The notes: a model not told the origin generated them from the letters alone. Numbered from the stretch's first letter, positions 1 through 9,289 are shown. The stretch: 64,000 nucleotides of DNA from Bacteroidetes bacterium UBA6221 (GCA_002421685.1 DISB01000010.1:1324-65323), one strand, 5' to 3'. Numbers and translations: made by a program.

Positions 1-1500
1 CATCCGATGCGCGCACGTATTTAAGATCGCCATTGGAATTATCCCAATAAGAGATGGCGGGGTTGCCGTTCACGATGGCCAGGCTGGTGTACTGCCCTAC
101 ATTGCCCGCAGCGTCTATAGCCACCGGGCTGCCCCAACTGCTGCCGCTTGCATCCGATGCCCGCACATATTTAAGGTCGCCATTGGTGTTATCAAAATAG
201 GAAATGGCGGGGTTGCCGTTCACAATGGCCAGGCTGGTGTGCTGACCTACATAGCCCGTAGCGTCTATGGTCACCGGGGTGCCCCAACTGCTGCCGCTTG
301 CGTCCGAGGCCCGAACGTATTTAAGGTCGCCGTTGGTGTCATCATAATAAGAGATGGCAGGGTTGCCGTTCACGATAACCAGGCTGGTGTGCTGACCTAC
401 ATAGCCCGCAGCGTCTATGGCCACCGGGGTGCCCCAACTGCTGCCGCTTGCATCCGTTGCGCGCACGTATTTAAGGTCCCTGTTGGTGACATCATAATAA
501 GAGATGGCAGGGTTGCCGTTCACGATGGCCAGGCTGGTGTACTGACCTACATTGCCTGTAGCGTCTATGGCCACTGGGGTGCCCCAACTGCTGCCGCTTG
601 CGTCCGAGGCCCGAACGTATTTAAGGTCGTCGTTAGTGTCGTCATAATAAGAAATGGCGGGGATGCTGTTCACGATGGTCAGGCTGGTGTACTGCCCTAC
701 AGTGCCCGTAGCGTCTATGGTAACCGGGCTGCCCCAACTGCCGCCGCTTGCATCCGATGCGCGCACGTATTTTAGGTCGCCATTGGAATTATCCCAATAA
801 GAGATGGCGGGGTTGCCGTTCACGATGGCCAGGCTGGTGAGATACCCTACGGCGCCCGCAGCGTCTATGGTGGCCGGGCTGCCCCAACTGCTGCCGCTTG
901 CATCCGATGCCCGCACGTATTTAAGGTTGCTATTGGAATTATCATAATAAGAGATGGCGGGGTAGCCGTTCACGATGGCCAGGCTGGTGTACTGACCTAC
1001 GATGCCGGTAGCATCTATGGTTACCGGGGTGCCCCAACTGCTGCCGCTTGCGTCCGAGGCCCGAACGTATTTAAGGTCTCCACCGGTTGAAGCATAATAA
1101 GAGATGGCGGGGTTACCATTCACGACAGCCAGGCTGGTGTACTGACCTACGATGCCGGTAGCGTCTATGGTCACCGGGCTGCCCCAACTGCCGCCGCTTG
1201 CATCGGAGGCCCGCACGTATTTTAGGTCGCCGTTGGTGACATCATAATAAGAGATGGCGGGATTGCCGTTCACTATCGCCAGGCTGGTGTACTGCCCTAC
1301 GTTGTTCGTAACATCTAAGGCTATCGGGGTGCCCCATGCAGTACCGGAGGCGTCTGTAGCGCGTACATATGCCAGGTTATCATGTACATCATCATAAAAT
1401 ACCATCGCAGGGCTGCCGTTCACCACCAGCAACTTGCTGTATTGGCCATTAGAGCCGCCGGTGCCTGTGTAGGGGTCTTCCACTTGCACGGGGTTATCCC
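1..1500 (-). repeat. Ten tandem 150-bp repeats inside the propeller gene
   Basis: The landmark aggctggtgt (last base g in one copy) recurs exactly every 150 bp at 81, 231, 381, 531, 681, 831, 981, 1131 and 1281, with a diverged copy at 1431. The period is exactly 50 codons, so the reading frame is kept. Copies differ mainly in the segment encoding the residues between ISYY and DLKYVR and around position 2 of the IDATG segment, which suggests shuffling or conversion among copies. Confidence 0.95.
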
Positions 1501-1618
1501 ATACCTGGGCGAAGGCAACGGGCAGTTGACAATTGGCAATAAGCAAGAGCAGTATGCAGGTGCGGTACGAACGTACGGCACGTAGCAGGGTGCGGTTAAT
1601 TGTTTTTGTTTTTTTCAT
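1..1618 (-). CDS. Secreted protein of tandem 50-residue Asp-box-like repeats (3' end outside window)
   Basis: An open frame runs leftward from an ATG at 1618 to the window edge without a stop (about 539 codons seen), so the C-terminus is missing. The N-terminus is a long signal peptide of about 37 residues (basic start, hydrophobic CILLLLIANC, cleavage after VAFA). After it come ten copies of a 50-residue unit whose core reads IVNGNPAISYYD, then DLKYVRASDASGSSWG. The SDASGSSW element matches the Asp-box pattern SxDxGxxW, so each unit is probably a blade of a BNR/sialidase-like beta-propeller. A surface or secreted role, probably T9SS-sorted at the missing C-terminus, is inferred. The first copy is the most diverged; later copies are nearly identical. 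Substrate unknown. Confidence 0.85.
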   Translation of the reverse strand, partial: MKKTKTINRTLLRAVRSYRTCILLLLIANCQLPVAFAQVWDNPVQVEDPYTGTGGSNGQYSKLLVVNGSPAMVFYDDVHDNLAYVRATDASGTAWGTPIALDVTNNVGQYTSLAIVNGNPAISYYDVTNGDLKYVRASDASGGSWGSPVTIDATGIVGQYTSLAVVNGNPAISYYASTGGDLKYVRASDASGSSWGTPVTIDATGIVGQYTSLAIVNGYPAISYYDNSNSNLKYVRASDASGSSWGSPATIDAAGAVGYLTSLAIVNGNPAISYWDNSNGDLKYVRASDASGGSWGSPVTIDATGTVGQYTSLTIVNSIPAISYYDDTNDDLKYVRASDASGSSWGTPVAIDATGNVGQYTSLAIVNGNPAISYYDVTNRDLKYVRATDASGSSWGTPVAIDAAGYVGQHTSLVIVNGNPAISYYDDTNGDLKYVRASDASGSSWGTPVTIDATGYVGQHTSLAIVNGNPAISYFDNTNGDLKYVRASDASGSSWGSPVAIDAAGNVGQYTSLAIVNGNPAISYWDNSNGDLKYVRASD

Positions 1619-1851
1619 ACCGGTTTTTTATAAGCGTGTTTTTCTTTATATCAATGTCTTAGCCATATATATGCCATCACAAAAATTGCACATACAATTA
1701 CCACACATATCCAGGCGGAATATTTATCTATTCTTGTAAAATCTGACATGACCACAAAGCTGGCATCAGATGGCCGGGCACACAAATTTTCAGCGACACA
1801 AAAAGCGTCACAATCAACAATGGGATGACTTACAATTGTTTACAAATGAGA

Positions 1852-3576
1852 CTAACCGATAAATTGAAGCAACTCTTCGACGGCGCTATCGTCAGGCATA
1901 TTCAATTTTTTAAAGAGGCGATACTTGTAGTTTCTTACAGCCTGCATACTGATGCCCAACATAGCCGCCATTTCTTTATTTGAAAGCCGGAGTTTGCTCA
2001 GTGCCATAAACCTGGTTTCCGCCGGGGTAAGGTCGGGCAGTTTTCTGTTTAAGCGGGTAAAGAAGCCGGTATGTACTTTTTCGAAATTGCTCTTAAATGA
2101 TACCCATTGCTCCTCGGTGAGTAATACGGATTGTTGCAGTTGCCACAAAACTTCATTGTTGCCGGGCAGTTCGTTGCTGTGTGGCAGTGCCTGGTATTTT
2201 TCTATTTCCCTGGTTATGCTTTCAATCAGTGCATTTTTCTCATGTATGCTCCTGATAAAATCATTTAGCTGATTTTCCGCATTTTTCAGGTCAGCTTCAG
2301 CCAGCCTTCTTTTTTGTTTATGCTTCAAGGCTTGCCGGTTAATAAACAGTATTAATATAATACTGACCAATAAAACAACTACAATAGATACGTTGCGCCA
2401 TAAGAGCTTAGTTTTCGTTTCCGCATCTACCCTGCTTAGCTCCGAGGTATATAATTCATTTTCGATTTTTTGCCTTGAGCGGGCCATGTTCATCACCGTT
2501 TGCCAGTTTTTCAGGCTATCGTTGGCTACCAGTGCAGAATCACTATATAGATATGCCTTATCGGGCCGGCCAATACCGGCATAATAGTCTGCCATGATAC
2601 GATATTGTACAAAGAGGCAATAGTATAGGTCGTCTGTATGCATAACAATATCACGTCCTAAAAATACATATGGCCCCGCCCCTATGTAGTCTTTTAGCTT
2701 TATCCTGTATTCCGCCACGTGCGAAAGATAGGCCCACAGCCCGTGCATATCTGATGAATCAATGTAGGGCGGCATGCCTTTGTCTGTGAGTTCAAGCGCC
2801 TTTTTATAATCGCCATACCTGGCATAACATCGGGCGATATTTCCGCTGATCGTACTGACCCATGAATGTGAATTCTGCTGCTTTGCAATTTCCAGTCCCT
2901 GCTTAAAATAATATAAGGCCGAGTCGCGGTTTATGGACAAGTAATATAACCCCAATGTATTTTTCAATTCCGGCAACACCCATTGGTTCCGGCGGCCCGG
3001 AGCTGTTTTCAGGGGCAGGACGTCTGCTTCCAGTAGTATTTTTTGGGAATTGTCGATATCGTGCAACTTTCGCAACGAAACCCCAGTATATACCATTGGT
3101 TCCTTTTTATTGGGAAATTCGCTTACAGGCACAATTTTCATGAGGTGGTAACATTTCAGAAAGTGATATACTGCTGCGCCCGGATTGTTTTCGCGATCCA
3201 TGTAATGCGCTGCCATGAACAGATAACACCGGATGGCTACATGCCTGCATTTTCTTTGTTCGGCTTCTTTCAACAGGATTGCGAAATATGGCAAAAGGGT
3301 ATTGCCATTTGCCTGCACGCCATCGCGGTAATAAATCCCCCTGCGGAGTTTCGCCTCCAGGTACAAATCTTTATCGCCTTTCTTTTTTGCTAACCGGGTC
3401 AGTTTATCAGTTTCCCGGAAGTATTCTACTGAATCATATTTCTTTTCTATATACCCGAAGAAAATTGAATCCAGTTGCTCATATCTTTCTGCATACGGTT
3501 TATGCAATAAGTACTCGTACTGGGCCTTACAAGGCATAGACCAAAAAAATAATAATATTATTGCAGCTACGCGCAT
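1852..3576 (-). CDS. Membrane TPR protein with C-terminal LuxR-type HTH
   Basis: A 574-residue regulator of a type common in Bacteroidota. It has a signal peptide (residues 1-18, ending PCKA), a periplasmic part of TPR-like helices (about 30-380), one membrane helix (about 395-413, SIVVVLLVSIILILFIN), a cytoplasmic coiled coil rich in K/R/E, and a LuxR/GerE helix-turn-helix at about 516-574 (LTPAETRFMALSKLRLSNKE, then QAVRNYKYRLFKKL). The layout suggests that a signal sensed outside the membrane controls a tethered DNA-binding domain. It is a single gene pointing toward the repeat-protein gene, 233 bp away, which is a possible but unproven target. The ligand is unknown. Confidence 0.88.
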   Translation of the reverse strand: MRVAAIILLFFWSMPCKAQYEYLLHKPYAERYEQLDSIFFGYIEKKYDSVEYFRETDKLTRLAKKKGDKDLYLEAKLRRGIYYRDGVQANGNTLLPYFAILLKEAEQRKCRHVAIRCYLFMAAHYMDRENNPGAAVYHFLKCYHLMKIVPVSEFPNKKEPMVYTGVSLRKLHDIDNSQKILLEADVLPLKTAPGRRNQWVLPELKNTLGLYYLSINRDSALYYFKQGLEIAKQQNSHSWVSTISGNIARCYARYGDYKKALELTDKGMPPYIDSSDMHGLWAYLSHVAEYRIKLKDYIGAGPYVFLGRDIVMHTDDLYYCLFVQYRIMADYYAGIGRPDKAYLYSDSALVANDSLKNWQTVMNMARSRQKIENELYTSELSRVDAETKTKLLWRNVSIVVVLLVSIILILFINRQALKHKQKRRLAEADLKNAENQLNDFIRSIHEKNALIESITREIEKYQALPHSNELPGNNEVLWQLQQSVLLTEEQWVSFKSNFEKVHTGFFTRLNRKLPDLTPAETRFMALSKLRLSNKEMAAMLGISMQAVRNYKYRLFKKLNMPDDSAVEELLQFIG

Positions 3577-3784
3577 ACCTTGTACAAATCTATTCTACCA
3601 ATTTAAAGATTGCGCAACATAGTAACAGCTTATACTTTGTAGCTGTCCAAGAAAAATATGCTTAGCTAACTAAATCTATTTTTCAATTATTTAATTAAAA
3701 AACCTGATGTTCAGCAATCGAAGAAAAATAAGCATTCCTGCATCAAGATAATAACCTTGACTGTAATGTTGCAGCCTTCACAAT

Positions 3785-3819
3785 AAAGCCCCGTACAACA
3801 ATTGTTGTACAGGGCTTTT
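3785..3819 (-). terminator. Terminator of the OmpA-type gene
   Basis: Long inverted repeat: arms aaagccc (3785-3791) and gggcttt (3812-3818), enclosing a perfect 18-bp palindrome (3793-3810). On the minus strand it lies just after the stop at 3841. Confidence 0.85.
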
Positions 3820-3840
3820 ATAATCTATATTATCAACTAA

Positions 3841-6129
3841 CTATTTCAATTTCAGGTCCATCACCACACGACGGTTCTTGGCACGGCCTGCAGCGGTTTT
3901 GTTGCTGGCTACAGGGTTGGCTTCACCATATCCGTTGGCAGTAAGCCTGTTTGCGTCTATACCTTTGCTGATGAAGTAGTTCCTTACAGAATTTGCACGT
4001 TCTTTAGACAACTGCAGATTCTTGGCATCGTCACCCGTATTATCAGTATAGCCATCTATGGTCATATTGTAATCAGGATAATCGTTCAGTATAGTTACCA
4101 CTTCGTCCAGCAGCTTGTACGAAGCCTTCTTGATGCTGGCTTTGCCCAGGTCGAACTGGATAGCAGTAGCAGCAAACGCAAGGCGTTTTTTCACTTCCAC
4201 GCTCACTTCAGGACAACCATAGTTGTTGGTAGTGCCGGGCACTGTCGGGCATTTATCCAGGTTATCAGCTATGCCGTCATTATCAGTATCGGGGCAGCCT
4301 TCATTAGCTATCGGGCCGGCAGCGTTCGGGCATTTATCTTCGTTATCTGCTATACCATCAGCATCGGTATCGGGGCAACCTTTATATTGCGCCAGGCCCG
4401 CTACATCAGGACAAGCATCATCCAGGTCGGCTACACCGTCGCCGTCACGGTCAGGGCAACCCTGCAAACCAGGAGCGCCGGCCTCTGTCGGGCAACGGTC
4501 TTCAGCATCGGCTACGCCATCCAGGTCAGTGTCAGGACAACCTTCAGCAGTTTTTGAACCTGCTACATCGGGGCATTTATCGTCTTTGTCTAACACACCG
4601 TCGCCGTCTTTGTCAGGATTAGGACATCCTCTCTCTTCCCACACGCCTTTTTCATTGCGGCATTTATCTTTTTTGTTCGATACCAGGTCCCCATCGCTGT
4701 CTTTGGGTATCTTGTTATTGATGGGAATAGATGCACCGAAGTAGAAGTTAGCGCCGTAGCCATTGCCTATGATACCTGTCAGGTCGTCGCTACCCAGGAA
4801 GAAACCGCCTACGCGCAGGCCCAGGCCGTATTTCAGACTTTTGGTCAGGAAGTCGTAGGTCAACGGTATGCCTGCACTGAATACACGTGTATCCCAACGC
4901 GGCGTTACTGTCAACTGGCTGTAGTAAGAGTTACCGAATTTCTCGCGGTTGGCCATATTGCCCATGAACATGGCATTGATGTACAAACCTTTTATAGCGT
5001 GGAAATCAGCTCCAATAATTAATGTTGTTGGCAAATAAACCTTTGAAGTAGCGCCACCGGTACCGGAGTCAACTGCCAGGTTGTGGTTGGACGTGTACCT
5101 TACAAGGTCGTTGTAGTTACCAAAGCTGTCAGCAAGTTCGGTACCTTTCATTGTTGCAGTCTGGCCGGTCTTGTTCCTGATGTTGGCGGTAAAATTGTTT
5201 GTCTTGTATTTTATAGAACCGAAGTCAACGATTGAAGCTGAGAAACGCAGTTTATACTTGTTTTTGCTGCGATCGGTTATACCGGTTTTGCCGTCCATAT
5301 CATATTTGTATGTAGCATGGTCGGGCCTCCACTCATATACAAAGCCCAGGTCTCCGCCAAAGCCGTTGCCACCGCCACCTAAGAAGTCGCCGGGGCTGCT
5401 GCCGAAGTTGCCTCCTGTAATATTACTGCCGAAACTCAGGTTGGTATTGCTAACTATCAATGAATCCTTCAGAGGGTAAGCTGATGCATTGATGCCTGAG
5501 CTTACTGTGCTGATATATACAGCGCCCATCAGGTAGCGTAAGGTAAGGCCCCCTTTTACAAAGTGCTGGCCTCCATCGTAGATAACGCCTCCATAGCTCA
5601 GGCCTATTTCGCTCCAGCCATGCGTGGTGTAGTTGAATTCGTTGGCATTGATAGCAACAGGCGTATTGCTGTTCAGGTCAATACCGTAGGTAGAATCCGT
5701 AACGAAACGGTAAAGGTCCTGGTTGAAGTTGTGGAACTGGTTCATCGCCCGCACGCGGGTAGTAATGGCGAAGCTGTGTTTGGAATTGATACTCACCATC
5801 ACACCGGGGCCACGCAGCTCGAAATATGGGGCCAACAGGCTGAACTGGCTTTGGTTCTGGAATGTTAGTGCTGAGTTCACGCCATCATCGCCAATGTTGG
5901 TCAGGCCACTAACGCCACCGTTCAACTTCGCCAGGTTGTTGTTCACGCCCAGGTTAATTGAAAACAGGTCGATAGTAAATTTGTGGCGGCTGTCGGCAAT
6001 ATTTGCCGGGTTCAGGTACATACCATTTGTACCGCTCCAGTTGCTGGTGGCTATGCCTATATAACGTTGCGCATGTGCAAGCACAGGCAACATCATAGCC
6101 AGCAGAATGATTAGTCTAATTTTTCTCAT
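3841..6129 (-). CDS. Outer-membrane protein: DUF5723-like domain, TSP3 repeats, OmpA peptidoglycan-binding domain
   Basis: A 762-residue protein. Signal peptide 1-20 (LAHA|Q). Residues about 21-470 are a beta-rich DUF5723-like porin/barrel region (GNMANREKFGNSYYSQL, YGLGLRVGGFFLGSDDL). Residues about 475-640 carry six thrombospondin type-3 calcium-binding repeats of the DxDxDGV/I type, each followed by a Cys-Pro. The last 115 residues are an OmpA domain (AIQFDLGKASIKKASYKLLD, TIDGYTDNTGDDAKN, LSKERANSVRNYFISKGI, GRAKNRRV) that binds peptidoglycan. It probably anchors the outer membrane to the wall. The gene has its own terminator and a long leader of about 160 nt. Confidence 0.92.
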   Translation of the reverse strand: MRKIRLIILLAMMLPVLAHAQRYIGIATSNWSGTNGMYLNPANIADSRHKFTIDLFSINLGVNNNLAKLNGGVSGLTNIGDDGVNSALTFQNQSQFSLLAPYFELRGPGVMVSINSKHSFAITTRVRAMNQFHNFNQDLYRFVTDSTYGIDLNSNTPVAINANEFNYTTHGWSEIGLSYGGVIYDGGQHFVKGGLTLRYLMGAVYISTVSSGINASAYPLKDSLIVSNTNLSFGSNITGGNFGSSPGDFLGGGGNGFGGDLGFVYEWRPDHATYKYDMDGKTGITDRSKNKYKLRFSASIVDFGSIKYKTNNFTANIRNKTGQTATMKGTELADSFGNYNDLVRYTSNHNLAVDSGTGGATSKVYLPTTLIIGADFHAIKGLYINAMFMGNMANREKFGNSYYSQLTVTPRWDTRVFSAGIPLTYDFLTKSLKYGLGLRVGGFFLGSDDLTGIIGNGYGANFYFGASIPINNKIPKDSDGDLVSNKKDKCRNEKGVWEERGCPNPDKDGDGVLDKDDKCPDVAGSKTAEGCPDTDLDGVADAEDRCPTEAGAPGLQGCPDRDGDGVADLDDACPDVAGLAQYKGCPDTDADGIADNEDKCPNAAGPIANEGCPDTDNDGIADNLDKCPTVPGTTNNYGCPEVSVEVKKRLAFAATAIQFDLGKASIKKASYKLLDEVVTILNDYPDYNMTIDGYTDNTGDDAKNLQLSKERANSVRNYFISKGIDANRLTANGYGEANPVASNKTAAGRAKNRRVVMDLKLK

Positions 6130-6300
6130 AAGGGGTCAATTTATCTGATTTTTTTACTGCGTAATCGATTAAGAGTTTTTTGAATTATCCCTGTTTTACG
6201 GCAGGCTCGGTTAAATTTCCGCAAAGCAATAAAATATTTACGATTAAAAAAAGAACTTTATATGTTTTTACGGTTTAAATTTCTTTTAACCTTCTCAGCG

Positions 6301-6308
6301 CAAAAGTA
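6301..6308 (-). promoter_or_regulatory. Candidate -7 box for the OmpA-type gene
   Basis: Reads TACTTTTG on the minus strand, matching TAnnTTTG. No clear -33 TTTG at the right spacing. Would give a leader of about 160 nt. Confidence 0.35.
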
Positions 6309-6372
6309 ATACCGCGTTATCGACTTTTCATACACCCGGGAGGGTATTATTTATCAGTGCTGCCACGGATAA

Positions 6373-6403
6373 CAAAAAAGCCGTTCTTAATGAAAGAACG
6401 GCT
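6373..6403 (-). terminator. Terminator of the rplM-tsf operon
   Basis: Ten-bp arms agccgttctt (6379-6388) and aagaacggct (6394-6403), followed on the minus strand by a T run. It lies after the tsf stop and ends the operon. Confidence 0.9.
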
Positions 6404-6426
6404 CCTGAATGAATATATTAATTGGA

Positions 6427-7263
6427 TTAACCTACGGCAACGCGCTTAAAAGCCGTTACAGTCAGGCCACCTTCTACCGAATTGAGGTAAGCGCCTACGG
6501 TTACGCCGGCATCTTTTACAAAAGGCTGATCCAGCAGGGTATTCTCTTTAAAGAATTTGTTCAGCTTGCCCACGGCTATTTTCTCGGCCATATCAGCGGG
6601 TTTGCCTTCTGCTTTTATCTGCTCAATAGCGATTTCTTTTTCGCGGGCGATTGTTTCCTCCGAAATCCCTTCAGCATTCACCGCCAGGGGGTTCATCGCT
6701 GCTATCTGCATAGCTGCGTCGCGGCCGGCGTCAATTATTGACTGGTTAACGGGTTTGTTCATGCTCACCAGCACGCCTATACGGTAGCCTGAGTGGATAT
6801 AAGCAACCACGGTTTCGGCAGACATCAGTTCATATTTAATGATATCTATTTTCTCGCCTATTTTGGCTACTACTTCCAGCAGCTTGTCACCTACAGTAGC
6901 GCCGTCCATTGCCGCAGCTTTCAGTTCCTCTACGTTTGCAGGCTTATTTGCCAATGCTATGTCAGCTATGCCCTGTGCAAATGTGATGAAGTCAGCGTTT
7001 TTGGCAACGAAGTCGGTTTCAGAACTCAGGTTAACAATAACACCTGTTTTGTTGTCAGCAGATGTTTTGGCTATTACTACACCTTCTTTCGCTTCCCTGT
7101 CCTCACGTTTGGCAGCTACTTTCTGGCCCTGCTTGCGCAGCCAGTCAATCGCTTTTTCAAAGTCGCCATCGCTTTCAGCCAGCGCTTTGCGGCAATCCAT
7201 CATACCCGCGCCTGTTTGCTGGCGCAGTTTATTTACATCCGAAGCTGATATTGTAACACTCAT
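6427..7263 (-). CDS. tsf: Elongation factor Ts
   Basis: A 278-residue EF-Ts, the guanine-nucleotide exchange factor that recycles EF-Tu-GDP in the cytoplasm. The N-terminal UBA-like domain has the family signature LRQQTGAGMMDCRKALAES, followed by the EF-Tu-contacting motif SSETDFVAKN near residue 80. The two core subdomains follow, and the protein ends shortly after NSVEGGLTVTAF. Length is normal for the family. It is the last gene of rplM-rpsI-rpsB-tsf, 111 bp after rpsB, with a hairpin in that gap that may lower its expression relative to rpsB. Confidence 0.97.
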   Translation of the reverse strand: MSVTISASDVNKLRQQTGAGMMDCRKALAESDGDFEKAIDWLRKQGQKVAAKREDREAKEGVVIAKTSADNKTGVIVNLSSETDFVAKNADFITFAQGIADIALANKPANVEELKAAAMDGATVGDKLLEVVAKIGEKIDIIKYELMSAETVVAYIHSGYRIGVLVSMNKPVNQSIIDAGRDAAMQIAAMNPLAVNAEGISEETIAREKEIAIEQIKAEGKPADMAEKIAVGKLNKFFKENTLLDQPFVKDAGVTVGAYLNSVEGGLTVTAFKRVAVG

Positions 7264-7320
7264 TTTATTATATCCTTTTTAAAGGTTGAAAAATTTTTAA
7301 ATCTAAATTCTAAAACGATG

Positions 7321-7348
7321 TTTAAAGCCCCAGACATGGGGCTTTAAA
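7321..7348. terminator. Hairpin between rpsB and tsf
   Basis: Perfect 11-bp arms tttaaagcccc (7321-7331) and ggggctttaaa (7338-7348) with a 6-nt loop. The T run after it on the minus strand is short, so it may be a partial terminator or an mRNA-processing/stability hairpin within the operon. Confidence 0.6.
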
Positions 7349-7374
7349 AACAATATTTATCAATTAAGAACTCT

Positions 7375-8292
7375 TTAGTTGCGTTTGGGAGCACCGCCGC
7401 CGCCTGTTGTTCTGCGTGTGCCACGTGCGCCACTACCCTGGCGGCTGCGTCCGCCACCGGTACCACCCGCGCCGGCTGCCGGGCTTTTCTTGCCGCGTCC
7501 GCCGCGTGCGCCACCCTCTTCTTCTTCAGTCATCACTACACCGCGCTCTTTGTTTGTATCTTCTTCTTCTTCGTGCTGGTCTTCGTCGTCTTTAGAAGTT
7601 GCACGCTCTTCCAGCCCTTCCATGATTGCTGCTGTCAGGTATTGCGTAATGATAGCGATAGATTTTGTCGCATCATCGTTGGCAGGTATAGCGAAGTCCA
7701 CCTTAGTAGGGTCGCTGTTGGTATCTACCATGGCAAAGGTGCTGATACCCAGGCGCTTTGCTTCGGCCAGTGCTATATGTTCATGAGAAATATCCACGAT
7801 GAACAATGCAGCAGGTACGCGGCCCATTTGCGATATACCGCCCAGTACTTTTTCCATCTTTTCTTTGCTGCGGGTCAATGTCAGGCGCTCTTTTTTGGTC
7901 ACGCTGTCCATGGTGCCGTCTTCCAGCATTTTTTCTATGCTCTGCATTTTCTTTACGCTCTTGCGTATAGTGCTGAAGTTGGTAAGCATACCACCCAGCC
8001 AACGCTCCGTAACGAAGGGCATATTTACTTTAGCGGCAGCTTCGGCTACTATTTCTTTTGCCTGCTTCTTGGTGGCTACGAACATGATTTTCTTACCGCT
8101 TTTCGCGATAGACTTCAGTGCGGCTGCAGCTTCATCCAGGCCTTCTATTGTCCTGTTCAGGTCTATGATGTGGATGCCGTTCTTCTCCGTGAAGATGTAA
8201 GGCAACATCTTAGGGTTCCACTTTTTCTTCAGGTGGCCGAAGTGCACGCCCGCTTCGAGGAGCGACTGGTGCAAGCTTTTATTATCTTCCAT
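7375..8292 (-). CDS. rpsB: 30S ribosomal protein S2 with long acidic then RGG-rich tail
   Basis: A 305-residue S2. The core (about 1-230) carries family signatures (LLEAGVHFGHLKKKWNPKM, ATKKQAKEIV, RWLGGMLTNFSTI, AIPANDDATKSI). It sits on the 30S head-body junction with S1. After the core comes an unusual tail of about 75 residues: an acidic stretch (DDEDQHEEEED), then a Gly/Arg/Ala-rich stretch (GARGGRGKKS, GGGRSRQGSGARGTRR) ending APKRN. Typical bacterial S2 proteins stop near 230-260 residues. The tail DNA is GC-rich and simple in sequence but in frame. The start fits the conserved N-terminus. It lies in the operon after rpsI. Confidence 0.97.
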   Translation of the reverse strand: MEDNKSLHQSLLEAGVHFGHLKKKWNPKMLPYIFTEKNGIHIIDLNRTIEGLDEAAAALKSIAKSGKKIMFVATKKQAKEIVAEAAAKVNMPFVTERWLGGMLTNFSTIRKSVKKMQSIEKMLEDGTMDSVTKKERLTLTRSKEKMEKVLGGISQMGRVPAALFIVDISHEHIALAEAKRLGISTFAMVDTNSDPTKVDFAIPANDDATKSIAIITQYLTAAIMEGLEERATSKDDEDQHEEEEDTNKERGVVMTEEEEGGARGGRGKKSPAAGAGGTGGGRSRQGSGARGTRRTTGGGGAPKRN

Positions 8293-8337
8293 TTTAATTT
8301 TTTCTTGACGGTTAATAAAATAATGACAATCGCACGA

Positions 8338-8730
8338 TTAACGTTTAGAGAACTGGAAGCTACGACGAGCCTTGCGTTTACCAAACTTCTTACGCTCTAC
8401 AGAACGGGGGTCGCGTGTCAGCAAACCTTCTTTTTTCAGTGCATCGTGATACTGCTCGGCATTTTCCTGCATCAATGCGCGGGCTATACCCAGCTTTATC
8501 GCTTCGGCCTGGCCTTTGGGGCCGCCGCCTGCTACCGTTACAGCCACATCATAGCTCTCTAATGTACCGGTCACGTGCAGAGAACGCTCCACCTGGTTTT
8601 GCAGGTACATCATCGGGAAGTAATTTTTATAATCTTTTCCGTTTACCGTGATATTGCCGGTGCCTTTACCCAGGTACACCCTGGCAACTGCTTCTTTACG
8701 ACGGCCAACGGTATTTTTACGCTTCTCCAT
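8338..8730 (-). CDS. rpsI: 30S ribosomal protein S9
   Basis: A 130-residue S9 of normal length. Family signatures are NTVGRRKEAVARVYLGKG near the start, GGGPKGQAEAIKLGIARAL in the middle, and the basic C-terminal tail ending RRSFQFSKR, which in other bacteria reaches the P-site tRNA anticodon. Second gene of the rplM-rpsI-rpsB-tsf operon, 24 bp after rplM and 45 bp before rpsB. Confidence 0.98.
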   Translation of the reverse strand: MEKRKNTVGRRKEAVARVYLGKGTGNITVNGKDYKNYFPMMYLQNQVERSLHVTGTLESYDVAVTVAGGGPKGQAEAIKLGIARALMQENAEQYHDALKKEGLLTRDPRSVERKKFGKRKARRSFQFSKR

Positions 8731-8754
8731 TATATATCGGATGAATTTTTAAAC

Positions 8755-9207
8755 TTATTTATTATCGAATTTCAGTTCCTTAGGCTGTTGTGCCTTGTGG
8801 GGGTGCTCAGCGCCCGCATACACAAACAGTTTTTTGTACATGGCGCGTCCCAGGCGGTTTTTAGGCAGCATGCCTTTTATCGCACGCTCCACAGCCACTT
8901 CCGGGCGGCGTGCCAGCAGAGATTTTGCCGTTTCAATTTTCTGGCCACCAGGATAGCCAGAGAATGTCTGGTATTCTTTGGTCATCATTTTAGTGCCGGT
9001 CATTTGCACTTTGGCACTGTTGATCACTACCACGTAATCGCCGCAGTCGAAGTGCGGGGTATAATAAGCCTTGTTCTTACCGCGCAGGATAGATGCTATC
9101 CTCGATGCCATACGGCCCATGGTCTGGTTAGTGGCGTCTACCACATACCAGTCGCGTTTTACGATCTTATCGTTAGCCGATTGTGTTTTAAAACTAAGAT
9201 GTCTCAT
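8755..9207 (-). CDS. rplM: 50S ribosomal protein L13
   Basis: A 150-residue L13, an early-assembly protein of the large subunit. Diagnostic stretches: RDWYVVDATNQTMGRMASRI, YTPHFDCGDYVVVINSAKV, and GMLPKNRLGRAMYKKLFVYA followed by GAEHPHKAQQP. First gene of the operon. A full promoter lies about 83 bp upstream of the start, so the leader is about 75 nt, long enough for autoregulation, although no known leader motif was recognised. Confidence 0.98.
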   Translation of the reverse strand: MRHLSFKTQSANDKIVKRDWYVVDATNQTMGRMASRIASILRGKNKAYYTPHFDCGDYVVVINSAKVQMTGTKMMTKEYQTFSGYPGGQKIETAKSLLARRPEVAVERAIKGMLPKNRLGRAMYKKLFVYAGAEHPHKAQQPKELKFDNK

Positions 9208-9289
9208 TCTTTCAGTTAATTTGCTCTAAATTGCCCTTCTGTACTGCATTTCAGCATCATAAGGCACCCGCAATTGTTTTTGGGGACTG

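Noticed and set aside
239..775. 178-residue plus-strand ORF over the repeat region
   Set aside because: It is the antisense shadow of the tandem repeats; the minus strand has a signal peptide, conserved repeat and frame.
1..1500. CRISPR array
   Set aside because: The period is 150 bp with no spacers; each unit is coding.
7573..8562. 329-codon plus-strand frame over rpsB and rpsI
   Set aside because: Lies opposite two certain ribosomal genes; no start or domain support.
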